From Pseudomonas marvdashtae (lineage in GTDB: Bacteria; Pseudomonadota; Gammaproteobacteria; Pseudomonadales; Pseudomonadaceae), in contig NZ_JABWQX020000001.1 of NCBI RefSeq assembly GCF_014268655.2, positions 4,184,001-4,248,000 on the forward strand: a DNA stretch of 64,000 nt, in the 5' to 3' direction. The translations under genes and the position numbers were made by a program. Positions 17,630-26,442 of this stretch are shown here, piece after piece. The notes under the pieces were generated by a model that was not told the origin of the DNA, searched no databases, and was given only the letters and a program-made list of their open reading frames with translations. Numbering within the stretch: position 1 is the stretch's first letter; the number at the start of each line of letters is the position of its first letter.

Positions 17630-18796
17630 TCACGGTGGACCTGCTTGCAACCCCAGAAACCGACTCAACGCCTCACGTTGCGCCAACGCGTCCTGGCGCC
17701 CCAGTTCGATCAACTCGCCGCAATACCCCGCCTCGAACAGCAGATAACTCAGCACCCCGGCACCACTGGTCTTGGTCGCACCCGGTCCGCGCAAGAACAC
17801 CCGCAGTGCACGGGGCAGTTCCTGGCGATGACGGGCAGCGATCTCGTCGATTGGCTGGCTCGGCGAAATTACCAGCACCTCCACCGGAGCTGCGCCGAGG
17901 GCGTGGGCCGGTACGTCGTCGGGTAGCATGTGACTGAACTGGTTCAGGCGCTCGAGCAGCTCGATGTCGCTTTCCAGGCTGTCGATGAACGTGCTGTTGA
18001 GCATATGGCCGCCGATCTGCGCGAGGCTCGGTTGCTGCCCGGTGTAGGTGCGCTCCATCGGAGTTAGCCCACCCGCGCCACGGGGGTTGCCGCTCACACC
18101 GATGACCAGCACTCGATTCGCCCCCAGGTGCAGGGCCGGGCTGATCGGCGCCGATTGGCGCACCGCGCCGTCGCCGAAATACTGTGGGCCGATCTTGACC
18201 GGCGCAAACAGCAAGGGGATCGCCGAGCTGGCCAGCAGGTGCTCAACCGTCAGCTGCGTGGGCACACCGATGCGCCGATGCCGCAGCCAGGCGCCAATGG
18301 TGCCGCGACCTTGATAGAACGTCACCGCCTGTCCGGATTCGTAGCCGAACGCGGTCACCGCCACTGCGCGCAATTGATGCTCGGCGATCGCCTGTTCGAT
18401 ACCCGACGCGTGGAACTGTGCCTGGAGCAGTTCGCGCAAGGGCGAACTGTCGATCAGCGCCACCGGCAGCTTGGCGCCCAGGCCGAGCAGGCTATGAATG
18501 AAAAAACGCGTCGCCTGGCCCATCACGCCACGCCAGTCGCTGCGCATGACCTGATGGCTGCGCACCGCCTGCCAGAAGGCCGTCAGGCGCTCAATGGCGC
18601 TCTTGAAGTCCATCGCCCCGCTCGCCAGGCTGACCGCGTTGATCGCACCGGCCGACGTGCCGACGATCACTGGGAAAGGATTTCGCGCCCCGTCCGGCAA
18701 CAACTCGGCGATGGCCGCCAGTACGCCTACCTGATACGCCGCTCGAGCCCCGCCGCCGGAAAGAATCAAACCTGTTACCGGTTCAGCTGGGGTCAT
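17630..18796 (-). CDS. Patatin-like phospholipase
   Basis: A 388-residue lipid acyl hydrolase of the patatin/RssA type. The oxyanion loop GGGAR is at 14-18, the nucleophile elbow GTSAG at 46-50 (Ser48) and the catalytic dyad Asp209 in DGAVR. The C-terminal third (about 230-388) is a family-specific extension. No signal peptide is seen, so it is probably cytosolic or peripheral. It precedes the lipid A acyltransferase gene on the map but is read in the same direction downstream of it, with 37 bases between; a shared transcript is possible. Confidence 0.9.
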   Translation of the reverse strand: MTPAEPVTGLILSGGGARAAYQVGVLAAIAELLPDGARNPFPVIVGTSAGAINAVSLASGAMDFKSAIERLTAFWQAVRSHQVMRSDWRGVMGQATRFFIHSLLGLGAKLPVALIDSSPLRELLQAQFHASGIEQAIAEHQLRAVAVTAFGYESGQAVTFYQGRGTIGAWLRHRRIGVPTQLTVEHLLASSAIPLLFAPVKIGPQYFGDGAVRQSAPISPALHLGANRVLVIGVSGNPRGAGGLTPMERTYTGQQPSLAQIGGHMLNSTFIDSLESDIELLERLNQFSHMLPDDVPAHALGAAPVEVLVISPSQPIDEIAARHRQELPRALRVFLRGPGATKTSGAGVLSYLLFEAGYCGELIELGRQDALAQREALSRFLGLQAGPP

Positions 18797-18833
18797 CGCA
18801 ATACTCCGTCGTCAGTCAATTAAGGCTACACGC

Positions 18834-19766
18834 TCAACCGCGCTTTTCGTACAGCTTCGGCTCGCCCGGTGGACGGGTCTTGAACCGCCGGTGGGCCCAG
18901 AGGTATTGCTCGGGGCACTGGCTTACCGAACGCTCTACCCATTGGTTGATCCGCAGGCAATCGGCCTCTTCGGTCTCGCCCGGAAAATCTTCCAGCGGCG
19001 CCTGGATCACCAGCCGATAGCCGCTGCCATCGGCCAGGCGTTCCTGGACGAACGGCACGACCAGCGCCTTGCCCAAGCGGGCGAACTTGCTGGTTGCGGT
19101 CACTGTCGCCGCCTGGATACCGAACAGCGGCACGAACACACTTTGCTTGGCGCCGTAGTCCTGGTCCGGCGCATACCAGATCGCCCGGCCGGCGCGCAGC
19201 AACTTGAGCATGCCGCGCACATCATCGCGCTCCACCGCCAGGGAATCGAGGTTGTGGCGTTCACGGCCCCGGCGCTGGATGTAGTCGAACAGCGGGTTCT
19301 TGTGCTCACGATACATGCCATCGATGGTGTGCTGCTGCCCCAGCAACGCCGCGCCGATTTCCAGCGTGGTGAAATGCAGCGCCATCAGGATCACGCCCTT
19401 GCCGTCGCGCTGGGCCTGCTTGAGATGCTCGAGCCCTTCGACATGGGCGAGCTTCGCCAGGCGCGAACGTGACCACCACCAGCTCATGGCCATTTCGAAG
19501 AAGGCGATACCGGTGGAGGCAAAGTTTTCCTTGAGCAAGCGCTTGCGTTCGGCAGCGGACTTCTCGGGGAAACACAGCTCCAGGTTGCGACTGGCGATGC
19601 GCCGCCGGTCGCCGGCCACCCGGAACATCAGCGCGCCCAACGCACGGCCGACCCGCAGTAACAGCGGATAAGGCAACTGGACAATCAGCCACAACAATCC
19701 CAGGCCACACCACAGCAGCCAGAAACGCGGATGAAAAAACGCAGCTCGAAAACGCGGGCGATCCAT
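18834..19766 (-). CDS. Lipid A late acyltransferase (LpxL/HtrB family)
   Basis: A 310-residue inner-membrane acyltransferase that adds a secondary acyl chain to lipid A precursors from acyl-ACP. One N-terminal membrane helix (about 14-40) is followed by the HX4E catalytic motif H131-FTTL-E136. The RAIWYAPDQDYG block (near 209) is the second family signature. ATG 19766 gives MDRPRF as the N-terminus; ATG 19778, four codons earlier, is nearly as good. It diverges from minC with 118 bases between the starts. Whether it adds laurate or 2-hydroxylaurate cannot be told. Confidence 0.9.
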   Translation of the reverse strand: MDRPRFRAAFFHPRFWLLWCGLGLLWLIVQLPYPLLLRVGRALGALMFRVAGDRRRIASRNLELCFPEKSAAERKRLLKENFASTGIAFFEMAMSWWWSRSRLAKLAHVEGLEHLKQAQRDGKGVILMALHFTTLEIGAALLGQQHTIDGMYREHKNPLFDYIQRRGRERHNLDSLAVERDDVRGMLKLLRAGRAIWYAPDQDYGAKQSVFVPLFGIQAATVTATSKFARLGKALVVPFVQERLADGSGYRLVIQAPLEDFPGETEEADCLRINQWVERSVSQCPEQYLWAHRRFKTRPPGEPKLYEKRG

Positions 19767-19884
19767 TACAGCTTCCATCAAGACCTGGGCCGCGCATTCT
19801 ACATTGTTCGACTCGGCTTGCGGCTCGCGGGCGATCTCGTTATAAGTCTCGGCACTTTTAGTGACAAGTCGTTGTACGCCGACC

Positions 19885-20619
19885 ATGAGCCAAACCGAAC
19901 CGCTAGACCAAGATCCCGTGTTCCAGCTGAAGGGCAGCATGCTCGCCATTACGGTGCTGGAACTGGCCCGTAACGACCTGGAAGGTCTTGACCGGCAGTT
20001 GGCGGCGAAAGTCGCCCAGGCCCCGAATTTTTTCAGCAACGCCCCGCTGGTGCTGGCGTTGGACAAACTGCCGGCCGGCGAAGGCTCGGTGGATTTGCCA
20101 GGCCTGATGCGCGTTTGCCGCCAGCATGGCCTGCGCACCCTGGCGATCCGCGCCAGCCGCATCGAAGACATCGCCGCCGCCATCGCCGTGGACATTCCGG
20201 TGCTGCCGCCCTCCGGTGCCCGCGAACGCGTGCTGGAGCTGAGCCCGGCCGAACCGAAAAAGCCGGAAAAACCGCCAGAGCCCACCGTCAAGCCCACTCG
20301 AATCATCACCTCACCGGTGCGCGGCGGACAGCAGATCTACGCCCAGGGTGGCGATCTGGTCATCGTGTCCTCGGTCAGCCCGGGCGCGGAACTTCTGGCC
20401 GATGGCAACATCCATGTATACGGCCCGATGCGCGGCCGAGCGCTGGCCGGTGTCAAGGGCGACACCAAGGCGAGGATTTTTTGTCAGCAGTTGAGCGCGG
20501 AACTGGTCTCCATCGCTGGGCATTACAAGGTTTCCGAGGATTTGCGGCGCGACCCGTTGTGGGGGGCCGGCGTCCAGATCAGCCTTTCGGGCGACGTGTT
20601 GAACATCATTCGGCTTTAA
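19885..20619 (+). CDS. minC: Septum site-determining protein MinC
   Basis: A 244-residue FtsZ inhibitor. The N-terminal domain (residues 1-105) contacts FtsZ. A Pro-rich linker (about 112-137, [14 protein letters not shown]) leads to the C-terminal beta-helix (140-244) with [13 protein letters not shown] and [16 protein letters not shown], which dimerises and binds MinD. The ATG at 19885 gives the usual [17 protein letters not shown] opening. MinD and MinE follow, but after a 200-base gap, so minDE may have its own promoter. Confidence 0.96.
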   Translation: MSQTEPLDQDPVFQLKGSMLAITVLELARNDLEGLDRQLAAKVAQAPNFFSNAPLVLALDKLPAGEGSVDLPGLMRVCRQHGLRTLAIRASRIEDIAAAIAVDIPVLPPSGARERVLELSPAEPKKPEKPPEPTVKPTRIITSPVRGGQQIYAQGGDLVIVSSVSPGAELLADGNIHVYGPMRGRALAGVKGDTKARIFCQQLSAELVSIAGHYKVSEDLRRDPLWGAGVQISLSGDVLNIIRL

Positions 20620-20819
20620 CGGATACTGCCGCATTTTCCAAGCATCTCTAGAACGTAGCGAAAACGGCTTAAACGACGCAGGAAAAAGATCAGGCAGTGT
20701 TTACCGGAGGTAGACCCCGCCGCACATCCGATTCCAGCCAAGCCTGTCCAATTGCAGCAGTTTTCCAGAGATGTTTTTCAGGGGCTGACAAAGTCCTTTT
20801 TCCTTAGGGGTGAAACACC

Positions 20820-21632
20820 TTGGCCAAGATTCTCGTGGTTACATCCGGCAAGGGTGGTGTGGGTAAGACCACCACCAGCGCCGCTATCGGTACCGGCCTC
20901 GCCTTGCGCGGCCACAAAACAGTCATCGTCGACTTCGACGTCGGCCTGCGTAACCTCGACCTGATCATGGGTTGCGAGCGTCGCGTGGTCTATGACTTCG
21001 TCAACGTGGTCAACGGTGAAGCGAACCTGCAGCAGGCCCTGATCAAGGACAAGCGCCTTGAAAACCTCTACGTGCTGGCCGCCAGCCAGACCCGCGACAA
21101 AGACGCGCTGACCCAGGAAGGCGTGGAAAAAGTCCTGATGCAACTCAAGGAAGACTTCGAGTTCGTGGTCTGCGACTCCCCGGCCGGTATCGAGAAGGGT
21201 GCCCACCTGGCCATGTACTTCGCGGACGAAGCGATTGTCGTGACCAACCCGGAAGTGTCGTCGGTACGTGACTCCGACCGCATGCTGGGCCTGTTGGCGA
21301 GCAAATCCCGTCGTGCCGAGAAAGGCGAAGAGCCGATCAAGGAACACTTGCTGCTGACCCGCTACAATCCGCAACGCGTCAGCGACGGCGAAATGCTCGG
21401 CGTCGAAGACGTCAAGGAAATCCTCGCGGTGACCCTGCTGGGCGTGATTCCAGAATCCCAAGCCGTACTCAAGGCCTCGAACTCCGGCGTGCCGGTCATT
21501 CTTGACGACCAGAGCGACGCCGGCCAGGCGTATAGCGATGCGGTCGATCGTCTGCTGGGCAAAACCGTCGAACATCGATTCCTCGACGTCACGAAGAAAG
21601 GTTTCTTCGAGCGCCTGTTTGGAGGTAGGTAA
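20820..21632 (+). CDS. minD: Septum site-determining ATPase MinD
   Basis: A 270-residue ParA/MinD-type ATPase that brings MinC to the membrane and oscillates with MinE. The deviant Walker [11 protein letters not shown] is at residues 10-19 and the D-x-D switch region [13 protein letters not shown] at 35-47. The C-terminal amphipathic membrane helix [11 protein letters not shown] is intact. Initiation is at TTG 20820 after AGGGGTGAAACACC; no ATG or GTG fits the family start MAKILVV. Its stop overlaps the minE start (TAATG). Confidence 0.97.
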   Translation: MAKILVVTSGKGGVGKTTTSAAIGTGLALRGHKTVIVDFDVGLRNLDLIMGCERRVVYDFVNVVNGEANLQQALIKDKRLENLYVLAASQTRDKDALTQEGVEKVLMQLKEDFEFVVCDSPAGIEKGAHLAMYFADEAIVVTNPEVSSVRDSDRMLGLLASKSRRAEKGEEPIKEHLLLTRYNPQRVSDGEMLGVEDVKEILAVTLLGVIPESQAVLKASNSGVPVILDDQSDAGQAYSDAVDRLLGKTVEHRFLDVTKKGFFERLFGGR

Positions 21633-21886
21633 TGAACCTTTTTGACTTCTTTCGTGCCAACAAAAAGCCAAGTACCGCCTCGGTAGCGAAAGAGCGTCTA
21701 CAGATCATCGTGGCGCACGAACGCGGCCAACGCAGCACCCCGGACTACCTGCCTGCGTTGCAGAAGGAACTGGTGGAAGTGATCCGCAAGTACGTCAATA
21801 TCGGCAACGATGACGTGCATGTCGCGCTGGAAAGCCAGGGCAGCTGCTCGATCCTGGAACTCAATATCACCCTGCCGGATCGCTGA
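21632..21886 (+). CDS. minE: Cell division topological specificity factor MinE
   Basis: An 84-residue protein that stimulates MinD ATPase and restricts the division inhibitor away from midcell. The N-terminal membrane-binding helix [12 protein letters not shown], the MinD-contact helix (residues 17-30, [14 protein letters not shown]) and the dimerisation beta region at the C-terminus are all present at normal length. Translation is coupled to minD by a one-base overlap, and the GGAGG inside the minD tail serves as its ribosome site. Confidence 0.97.
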   Translation: MNLFDFFRANKKPSTASVAKERLQIIVAHERGQRSTPDYLPALQKELVEVIRKYVNIGNDDVHVALESQGSCSILELNITLPDR

Positions 21887-21903
21887 TCGCACCGGCGGGA
21901 GCC

Positions 21904-21962
21904 ACGGCGGCTCGGGCTCTTCTGCTCTTCCTTCGGGAATTGAGAAAGGCCCGAGCCGCCGT
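21904..21962 (+). terminator. Long perfect hairpin after minE
   Basis: Two perfect 14-base arms (ACGGCGGCTCGGGC / GCCCGAGCCGCCGT) enclose a 31-base loop, starting 18 bases after the minE stop. There is no long T run after it, only GGCGTTTG, so it may stabilise the minDE mRNA or stop transcription weakly before rluA. Confidence 0.6.
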
Positions 21963-21986
21963 TGGCGTTTGTAACGAGACTGTTTA

Positions 21987-22622
21987 ATGCCCCTGTCCAA
22001 CATCCGCATCATCCACCAGGACGCCGCCGTGCTCGTGGTCGACAAGCCGACCCTGCTGCTCTCCGTGCCTGGCCGGGCGGACGACAACAAAGACTGCCTG
22101 ATCACCCGCCTGCAGGAAAACGGCTATCCGGAAGCACGAATCGTGCACCGGCTGGACTGGGAAACGTCCGGCATCATCCTGTTGGCCCGCGACCCGGATA
22201 CGCATCGCGAACTGTCTCGGCAGTTTCATGACCGTGAAACCGAAAAAGCCTACACGGCATTGTGCTGGGGCCAACCGGAGCTGGACAGCGGCAGCATCGA
22301 CCTGCCCTTGCGCTACGACCCGCCGACCAAACCTCGTCACGTGGTGGACCATGAGCAAGGCAAACACGCCCTGACGTTCTGGCGCGTGCTGGAACGCTGC
22401 GACGACTGGTGTCGGGTCGAGCTGACGCCGATCACCGGGCGCTCCCACCAGCTGCGGGTGCACATGCTTTCCATTGGCCATCCGTTGCTAGGTGACGGAC
22501 TCTACGCCCACCCGCAGGCCTTGGCCGCCTGGCCACGCTTGTGTCTGCACGCCAGCATGCTCAGCTTCACCCACCCGCAAAGCGGCGAGCGCCTGCGCTT
22601 CGAGTGCCCGGCGCCTTTCTAG
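21987..22622 (+). CDS. rluA: RluA-family pseudouridine synthase
   Basis: A 211-residue pseudouridine synthase. The catalytic motif HRLDWETSG is at residues 54-62 with Asp57 as nucleophile, and the GRSHQLRVHM motif (near 152) contacts the flipped uridine. There is no N-terminal S4 domain. The short single-domain form fits RluA, which modifies 23S rRNA U746 and tRNA U32 in E. coli, rather than RluC or RluD. It sits right after minE as in PAO1 (from memory). Confidence 0.9.
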   Translation: MPLSNIRIIHQDAAVLVVDKPTLLLSVPGRADDNKDCLITRLQENGYPEARIVHRLDWETSGIILLARDPDTHRELSRQFHDRETEKAYTALCWGQPELDSGSIDLPLRYDPPTKPRHVVDHEQGKHALTFWRVLERCDDWCRVELTPITGRSHQLRVHMLSIGHPLLGDGLYAHPQALAAWPRLCLHASMLSFTHPQSGERLRFECPAPF

Positions 22623-22700
22623 ACGTTGGTGTTTACATAAGTCGGGCCATGTAGTCCCCGGCTTACAGGCTTCGGCGACCGTCCTGTTTGTAAAAAAATA

Positions 22701-22728
22701 TTCACATTAAACGAAATGTGTCTAAGAT
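22701..22728 (+). promoter_or_regulatory. Candidate sigma-70 promoter for the WaaP-like kinase gene
   Basis: TTCACA (22701-22706) and TAAGAT (22723-22728) are 16 bases apart in an AT-rich island. If real, transcription begins near 22735, downstream of the GTG at 22718 and upstream of the GTG at 22757. This is one reason to prefer the later start codon. Confidence 0.45.
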
Positions 22729-22756
22729 AATCGCCTTTCGCCAAGGCAGGACGCCC

Positions 22757-23599
22757 GTGCCAGACACCTCGCCGCTCCATCGGGACTATCCCTACACCTT
22801 CCGTTTCTTGAACACCGATCTGCATTTGCGGGACGAACCTTGTCATCACACTGAGCACGCGCTGCGACAGTTGATCGTCAATCGCCGCAAGCGCACGGTG
22901 ACGCGCGCGACAGCCATTATTCCCGGTAGCAAACAGTCACTGTTCGCCAAGGTCCAGCGTCTGGACAGCTTTCAAAGCAAAGTCCGCGTGACCTTCTGCA
23001 CGCCCAGACGCAACGGGCGCTTCGATTGGCCATTGGAAGAACTGCAGAACACGCTGCAGGCCCAGCATCGAGGCGTTCAGATGCCGGCGCTCCAGGGGTT
23101 CGGCTACACCCGTGGCGGATTAGGCCTGGCCCAGGATTATTTCCTTATCACCCAGTTGCTGGAGGGTTACACCGACGGCGCGAAATGGTTGGCGGAGCAT
23201 CCCGGGCAAATCGAAACATTCATCCGAAAAGCGTTCGATCTGTTGGATTCCCTCACCCGTAGAAACATCAGCCACATGGATTTCTGGGCGGGCAATCTCA
23301 TGCAACCTGCTGATGTGCAATGCCCGCTCATGGCGATCGATTTCGAGAACTGTTTCTCCCGGCCAACGCTGTATCCCAGCGAAACACTCGGCTTTCAGCT
23401 CGGCTTCTTCTATCACCGGGAGATTTACCGGTTCATCACCGAAGCTCGGTACGACATGCTGGTGGAGGACTACCTCAAACAGAAACCGCCAGTATCGATG
23501 GCGGATTTCGACAAGGTTTACCAAGTCAGCAAGCACACCCACCTGGGTCGCAAGGAACGCCGCGAGGTGTTTTTGCAAGGCCGGGTGATGTTCGGCTGA
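22757..23599 (+). CDS. WaaP/Kdo-kinase-like small-molecule kinase
   Basis: A 280-residue protein-kinase-fold protein of the lipopolysaccharide kinase type. The catalytic loop is HMDFWAGNLM with Asp175 and Asn180, and the metal-binding Asp195 lies in AIDFEN (replacing the usual DFG/DFD). A Lys in LFAKVQRLD (near 65) would contact ATP. Such enzymes phosphorylate core-LPS sugars. The GTG at 22757 is preceded by AGGCAGGA and lies after the likely promoter; GTG 22718 would add 13 residues. The true acceptor is unproven. Confidence 0.8.
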   Translation: MPDTSPLHRDYPYTFRFLNTDLHLRDEPCHHTEHALRQLIVNRRKRTVTRATAIIPGSKQSLFAKVQRLDSFQSKVRVTFCTPRRNGRFDWPLEELQNTLQAQHRGVQMPALQGFGYTRGGLGLAQDYFLITQLLEGYTDGAKWLAEHPGQIETFIRKAFDLLDSLTRRNISHMDFWAGNLMQPADVQCPLMAIDFENCFSRPTLYPSETLGFQLGFFYHREIYRFITEARYDMLVEDYLKQKPPVSMADFDKVYQVSKHTHLGRKERREVFLQGRVMFG

Positions 23600-23680
23600 C
23601 CCGCCTGGGTCGCGGCATTGGCCCTGCAATGTCGCGACCCGATGGGGTAAACTCCCGCCCATTGCTGTCTGGAGTTATTT

Positions 23681-24970
23681 ATGCGCGCAGAGTTGAACCA
23701 GGGCCTCATCGACTTCCTCAAGGCCTCCCCCACCCCGTTCCACGCCACCGCCAGCCTTGTCCAGCGCCTGGAGGCGGCGGGTTACCAGCGTCTTGACGAA
23801 CGCGAAACCTGGGCCACCGAGGCCAACGGTCGTTATTACGTCACGCGCAACGACTCCTCGATCATCGCCTTCAAGCTCGGCCGCAACTCACCGCTGCACG
23901 ACGGCATCCGCCTGGTCGGCGCCCATACCGACAGCCCTTGCCTGCGGGTCAAGCCGCAGCCGGAACTGCAACGCCACGGGTTCTGGCAGCTGGGCGTGGA
24001 AGTCTACGGCGGCGCGCTGCTGGCGCCATGGTTCGACCGTGACCTGTCCTTGGCCGGTCGCGTGACCTTCCGCCGCGATGGCAAGGTCGAAAGCCAGTTG
24101 ATCGACTTCAAGGCGCCGATCGCCACGATCCCGAACCTGGCCATTCATCTCAATCGCGAAGCCAACCAGGGCTGGGCCATCAACCCACAGAACGAGCTGC
24201 CGCCGATCCTCGCCCAGTTCGCCGGCGACGAACGCGTTGATTTTCGCGCCGTGCTCACCGACCAACTCGCCCGCGAACACGGCCTGAACGCCGACGTGGT
24301 GCTCGATTACGAGTTGAGTTTCTACGACACCCAAAGCGCCGCGGTCATCGGCCTGCACGGCGATTTCATTGCCGGCGCGCGCCTGGACAACCTGCTGTCG
24401 TGCTACGCCGGCCTGCAAGCCTTGCTGAACGCGGACACCGAAGAAACCTGCGTGCTGGTGTGCAACGATCACGAGGAGGTCGGCTCATGCTCGGCCTGTG
24501 GCGCCGACGGGCCGATGCTGGAACAGACCTTGCGGCGCCTGCTGCCCGAAGGTGAAGAGTTCGTCCGGACCATTCAGAAATCCCTGCTGGTTTCGGCGGA
24601 CAACGCCCACGGCGTGCACCCCAACTATGCCGACAAGCACGACGCCAACCACGGCCCCAAGCTCAACGCCGGCCCAGTGATCAAGGTCAACAGCAACCAG
24701 CGCTACGCCACCAACAGCGAAACCGCCGGGTTCTTCCGTCATTTGTGCATGGCCGAAGAAGTGCCGGTGCAGAGCTTCGTGGTGCGCAGCGACATGGGCT
24801 GCGGCTCGACCATCGGCCCAATCACCGCCAGCCAACTGGGCGTACGCACCGTGGACATCGGCCTGCCGACGTTCGCCATGCATTCGATCCGCGAGCTGTG
24901 TGGCAGCCATGACCTGGCGCATCTGGTGAAGGTGTTGAGCGCGTTCTACGCGAGTCGCGAATTGCCGTAA
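23681..24970 (+). CDS. apeB: M18-family aspartyl aminopeptidase-like metallopeptidase
   Basis: A 429-residue cytosolic M18 aminopeptidase. Zinc-binding segments are [14 protein letters not shown] (near 86), [19 protein letters not shown] (near 230), NDHEEVGS (near 265) and the C-terminal [14 protein letters not shown] (near 402). The family forms large oligomers that release N-terminal acidic residues; Pseudomonas annotations use the name ApeB. ATG 23681 follows GGAG. Length matches the family. Confidence 0.94.
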   Translation: MRAELNQGLIDFLKASPTPFHATASLVQRLEAAGYQRLDERETWATEANGRYYVTRNDSSIIAFKLGRNSPLHDGIRLVGAHTDSPCLRVKPQPELQRHGFWQLGVEVYGGALLAPWFDRDLSLAGRVTFRRDGKVESQLIDFKAPIATIPNLAIHLNREANQGWAINPQNELPPILAQFAGDERVDFRAVLTDQLAREHGLNADVVLDYELSFYDTQSAAVIGLHGDFIAGARLDNLLSCYAGLQALLNADTEETCVLVCNDHEEVGSCSACGADGPMLEQTLRRLLPEGEEFVRTIQKSLLVSADNAHGVHPNYADKHDANHGPKLNAGPVIKVNSNQRYATNSETAGFFRHLCMAEEVPVQSFVVRSDMGCGSTIGPITASQLGVRTVDIGLPTFAMHSIRELCGSHDLAHLVKVLSAFYASRELP

Positions 24971-24974
24971 GCCT

Positions 24975-25087
24975 TTGTGGCGAGGGAGCTTGCTCCCGCT
25001 GGGTGGCGCAGCCGCCCCAAAATTTGCAACTGAATGCAGATAGGCCAGTGCTGCGCACTGGAGCGGGAGCAAGCTCCCTCGCCACAA
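24975..25087. repeat. Inverted REP doublet (REPIN-like)
   Basis: Two identical 26-base REP units in opposite orientation (24975-25000 and 25062-25087) flank a 61-base centre. This head-to-head arrangement, with a long hairpin core, is the form seen in mobile REP doublets of fluorescens-group pseudomonads. It lies in the apeB 3' flank. The REP-associated transposase that would move it is not encoded in the window. Confidence 0.85.
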
Positions 25088-25177
25088 GAGCGTCCGCTTC
25101 GAAATGTGCGGATGCTAATGATCTGCCCGCCAAACCGCGACTAGACTGACCTTATCCCTCCCGACAAGGCTGTCGCC

Positions 25178-25360
25178 ATGATTTCCATGTCTTCGTTCAA
25201 CGCCATGCTGGTGCCCATCATCGCCGGCATGATCCTGCTCGCCATCGGCTTCAATTTCCGCGACAAGAACGTCGGGGTGTTCGCCATGTGGATTGGCATG
25301 TTGCTTATCCTCTTGACCGTGCTTTTCAGGATCATGGCCAAGCTCAACGAGTCTTCCTGA
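25178..25360 (+). CDS. Small 60-residue membrane protein
   Basis: Two hydrophobic helices (MLVPIIAGMILLAIGFNF and a second near 33-50) joined by the charged loop RDKNVG, ending in MAKLNESS. ATG 25178 or ATG 25187 could start it. It reads toward the GntR gene and is seven bases from its stop. Good hydrophobic pattern and compact fit between neighbours support it as real; its function is unknown. Confidence 0.65.
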   Translation: MISMSSFNAMLVPIIAGMILLAIGFNFRDKNVGVFAMWIGMLLILLTVLFRIMAKLNESS

Positions 25361-25367
25361 GCCCGCT

Positions 25368-26093
25368 TCAAACTGGCTGTGCCGGGACGTCGACGCCGAC
25401 ATGAATCGCATCGTGCCGCCAGAACTCCAGGTCGCAATCGATCAAGCGCTGGTGCTGGTCATAATTGACCCGCGCAATCCGCAACCCAGGGCTACCGACC
25501 GAGACTTTCAGCGCCGCCGCCGCTTCGGGCTGTAGCGACGTCGGCACGATCTCGAACCTCACCCGGCCGTAGTGCAGGTCGTAATGGCTCGCGTACAACT
25601 CGGTCATCGACTGGTTGAGGTCGAACTCCAGGATGTCCGGAAAATACAGCGGGTTCAGGTAATGCTCGACGTATAGCACCAGGCGCTCATCTATTCGCCG
25701 GGTACGGCAGATCTGGATGACGCTGGACAGCGCCGGCAATTGGAGCCAGGCGCACACCGCCGCCGAGGCAGGTTGCAGGCGCGCCGAGATCACTTCGGTG
25801 GACGGCACTCGCCCCTGGGCAGCGACCATGGCGTGGAAATGACTGCGCTGCATCAAGTTGTAGGCCAGCCGTGGCGGCGAGACAAACCAGCCGCGGCGCT
25901 CCTCCCGGTAGATCTGTCCCTGGGCTTCGAGCTGCAACAGCGCCTCGCGAACCGTGATCCGGGTGGTGCCGAACAATTCGCTGAGCTTGCGCTCGGCCGG
26001 CAACTTGCAACCGGGCGCCAGCAAGCCGTGGTCGATCTGCTCTTGCAGGACCTGCCCGATGGTTGTCACCGCTTTGGTTGCCTCAACGCGCAT
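25368..26093 (-). CDS. GntR-family regulator with UTRA domain
   Basis: A 241-residue HutC-subfamily regulator. The winged helix-turn-helix is at residues 10-70 (KLPAERKLSELFGTTRITVR), and the UTRA ligand-binding domain fills about 85-241. The ATG at 26093 is preceded by AGGTAACG; the TTG one codon earlier is less likely. It diverges from the ABC transporter operon, with TGGTCTA-type sites in the shared 349-base region (26094-26442), which holds no other gene. It probably represses the operon until a phosphorylated or phosphonate-like ligand binds, as known for PhnF- and DasR-type relatives; the ligand is not known here. Confidence 0.88.
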   Translation of the reverse strand: MRVEATKAVTTIGQVLQEQIDHGLLAPGCKLPAERKLSELFGTTRITVREALLQLEAQGQIYREERRGWFVSPPRLAYNLMQRSHFHAMVAAQGRVPSTEVISARLQPASAAVCAWLQLPALSSVIQICRTRRIDERLVLYVEHYLNPLYFPDILEFDLNQSMTELYASHYDLHYGRVRFEIVPTSLQPEAAAALKVSVGSPGLRIARVNYDQHQRLIDCDLEFWRHDAIHVGVDVPAQPV

Positions 26094-26106
26094 CAACGTT
26101 ACCTAT

Positions 26107-26120
26107 CTGGACTAGACCAG
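26107..26120. promoter_or_regulatory. CTGGACTAGACCAG operator candidate
   Basis: A 14-bp palindrome matching at 12 of 14 positions, 14 bases upstream of the GntR start. It resembles the TGGTCTAGACCA consensus of HutC-type GntR regulators such as DasR. Autoregulation is the likely effect. Confidence 0.6.
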
Positions 26121-26385
26121 CACTGTTTCGGGGCAGGATCGTCACCGTGTCGATCCGCAATTCACGCCTGCAAGCCTAGGCGTTAAGCATGACTGATAGA
26201 TGACACAACCGCTGAACGGTCTACACATCGGCTTGCAATTAAGCGGCCAAGCCCTTGCAGATCAGTTGTTTACTCATGGTCTACGCTTATGACGCAGCGC
26301 CCCTCAATGAGCCTGACGATTGCTGGCGAACTTGCCATCGACATCAAAATGTCATGGGACGCGCCTACATTGGCTCAGGTATTGC

Positions 26386-26397
26386 TGACCTAGACCA
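26386..26397. promoter_or_regulatory. TGACCTAGACCA operator candidate
   Basis: Matches the same TGGTCTAGACCA consensus at 10 of 12 positions, 46 bases before the start of the binding-protein gene, where a repressor would overlap the promoter. Two further half sites (GGTCTA at 26218 and TGGTCTA at 26277) lie between. Confidence 0.55.
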
Positions 26398-26442
26398 ACA
26401 CAACCGCAATCGCAGCGTTGAAAACGCCCATAGGAGCTTCGG

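Noticed and set aside
20620-20819. Possible extra gene between minC and minD
   Set aside because: The 200 bases hold no ORF with a ribosome site. A promoter for minDE is simpler.
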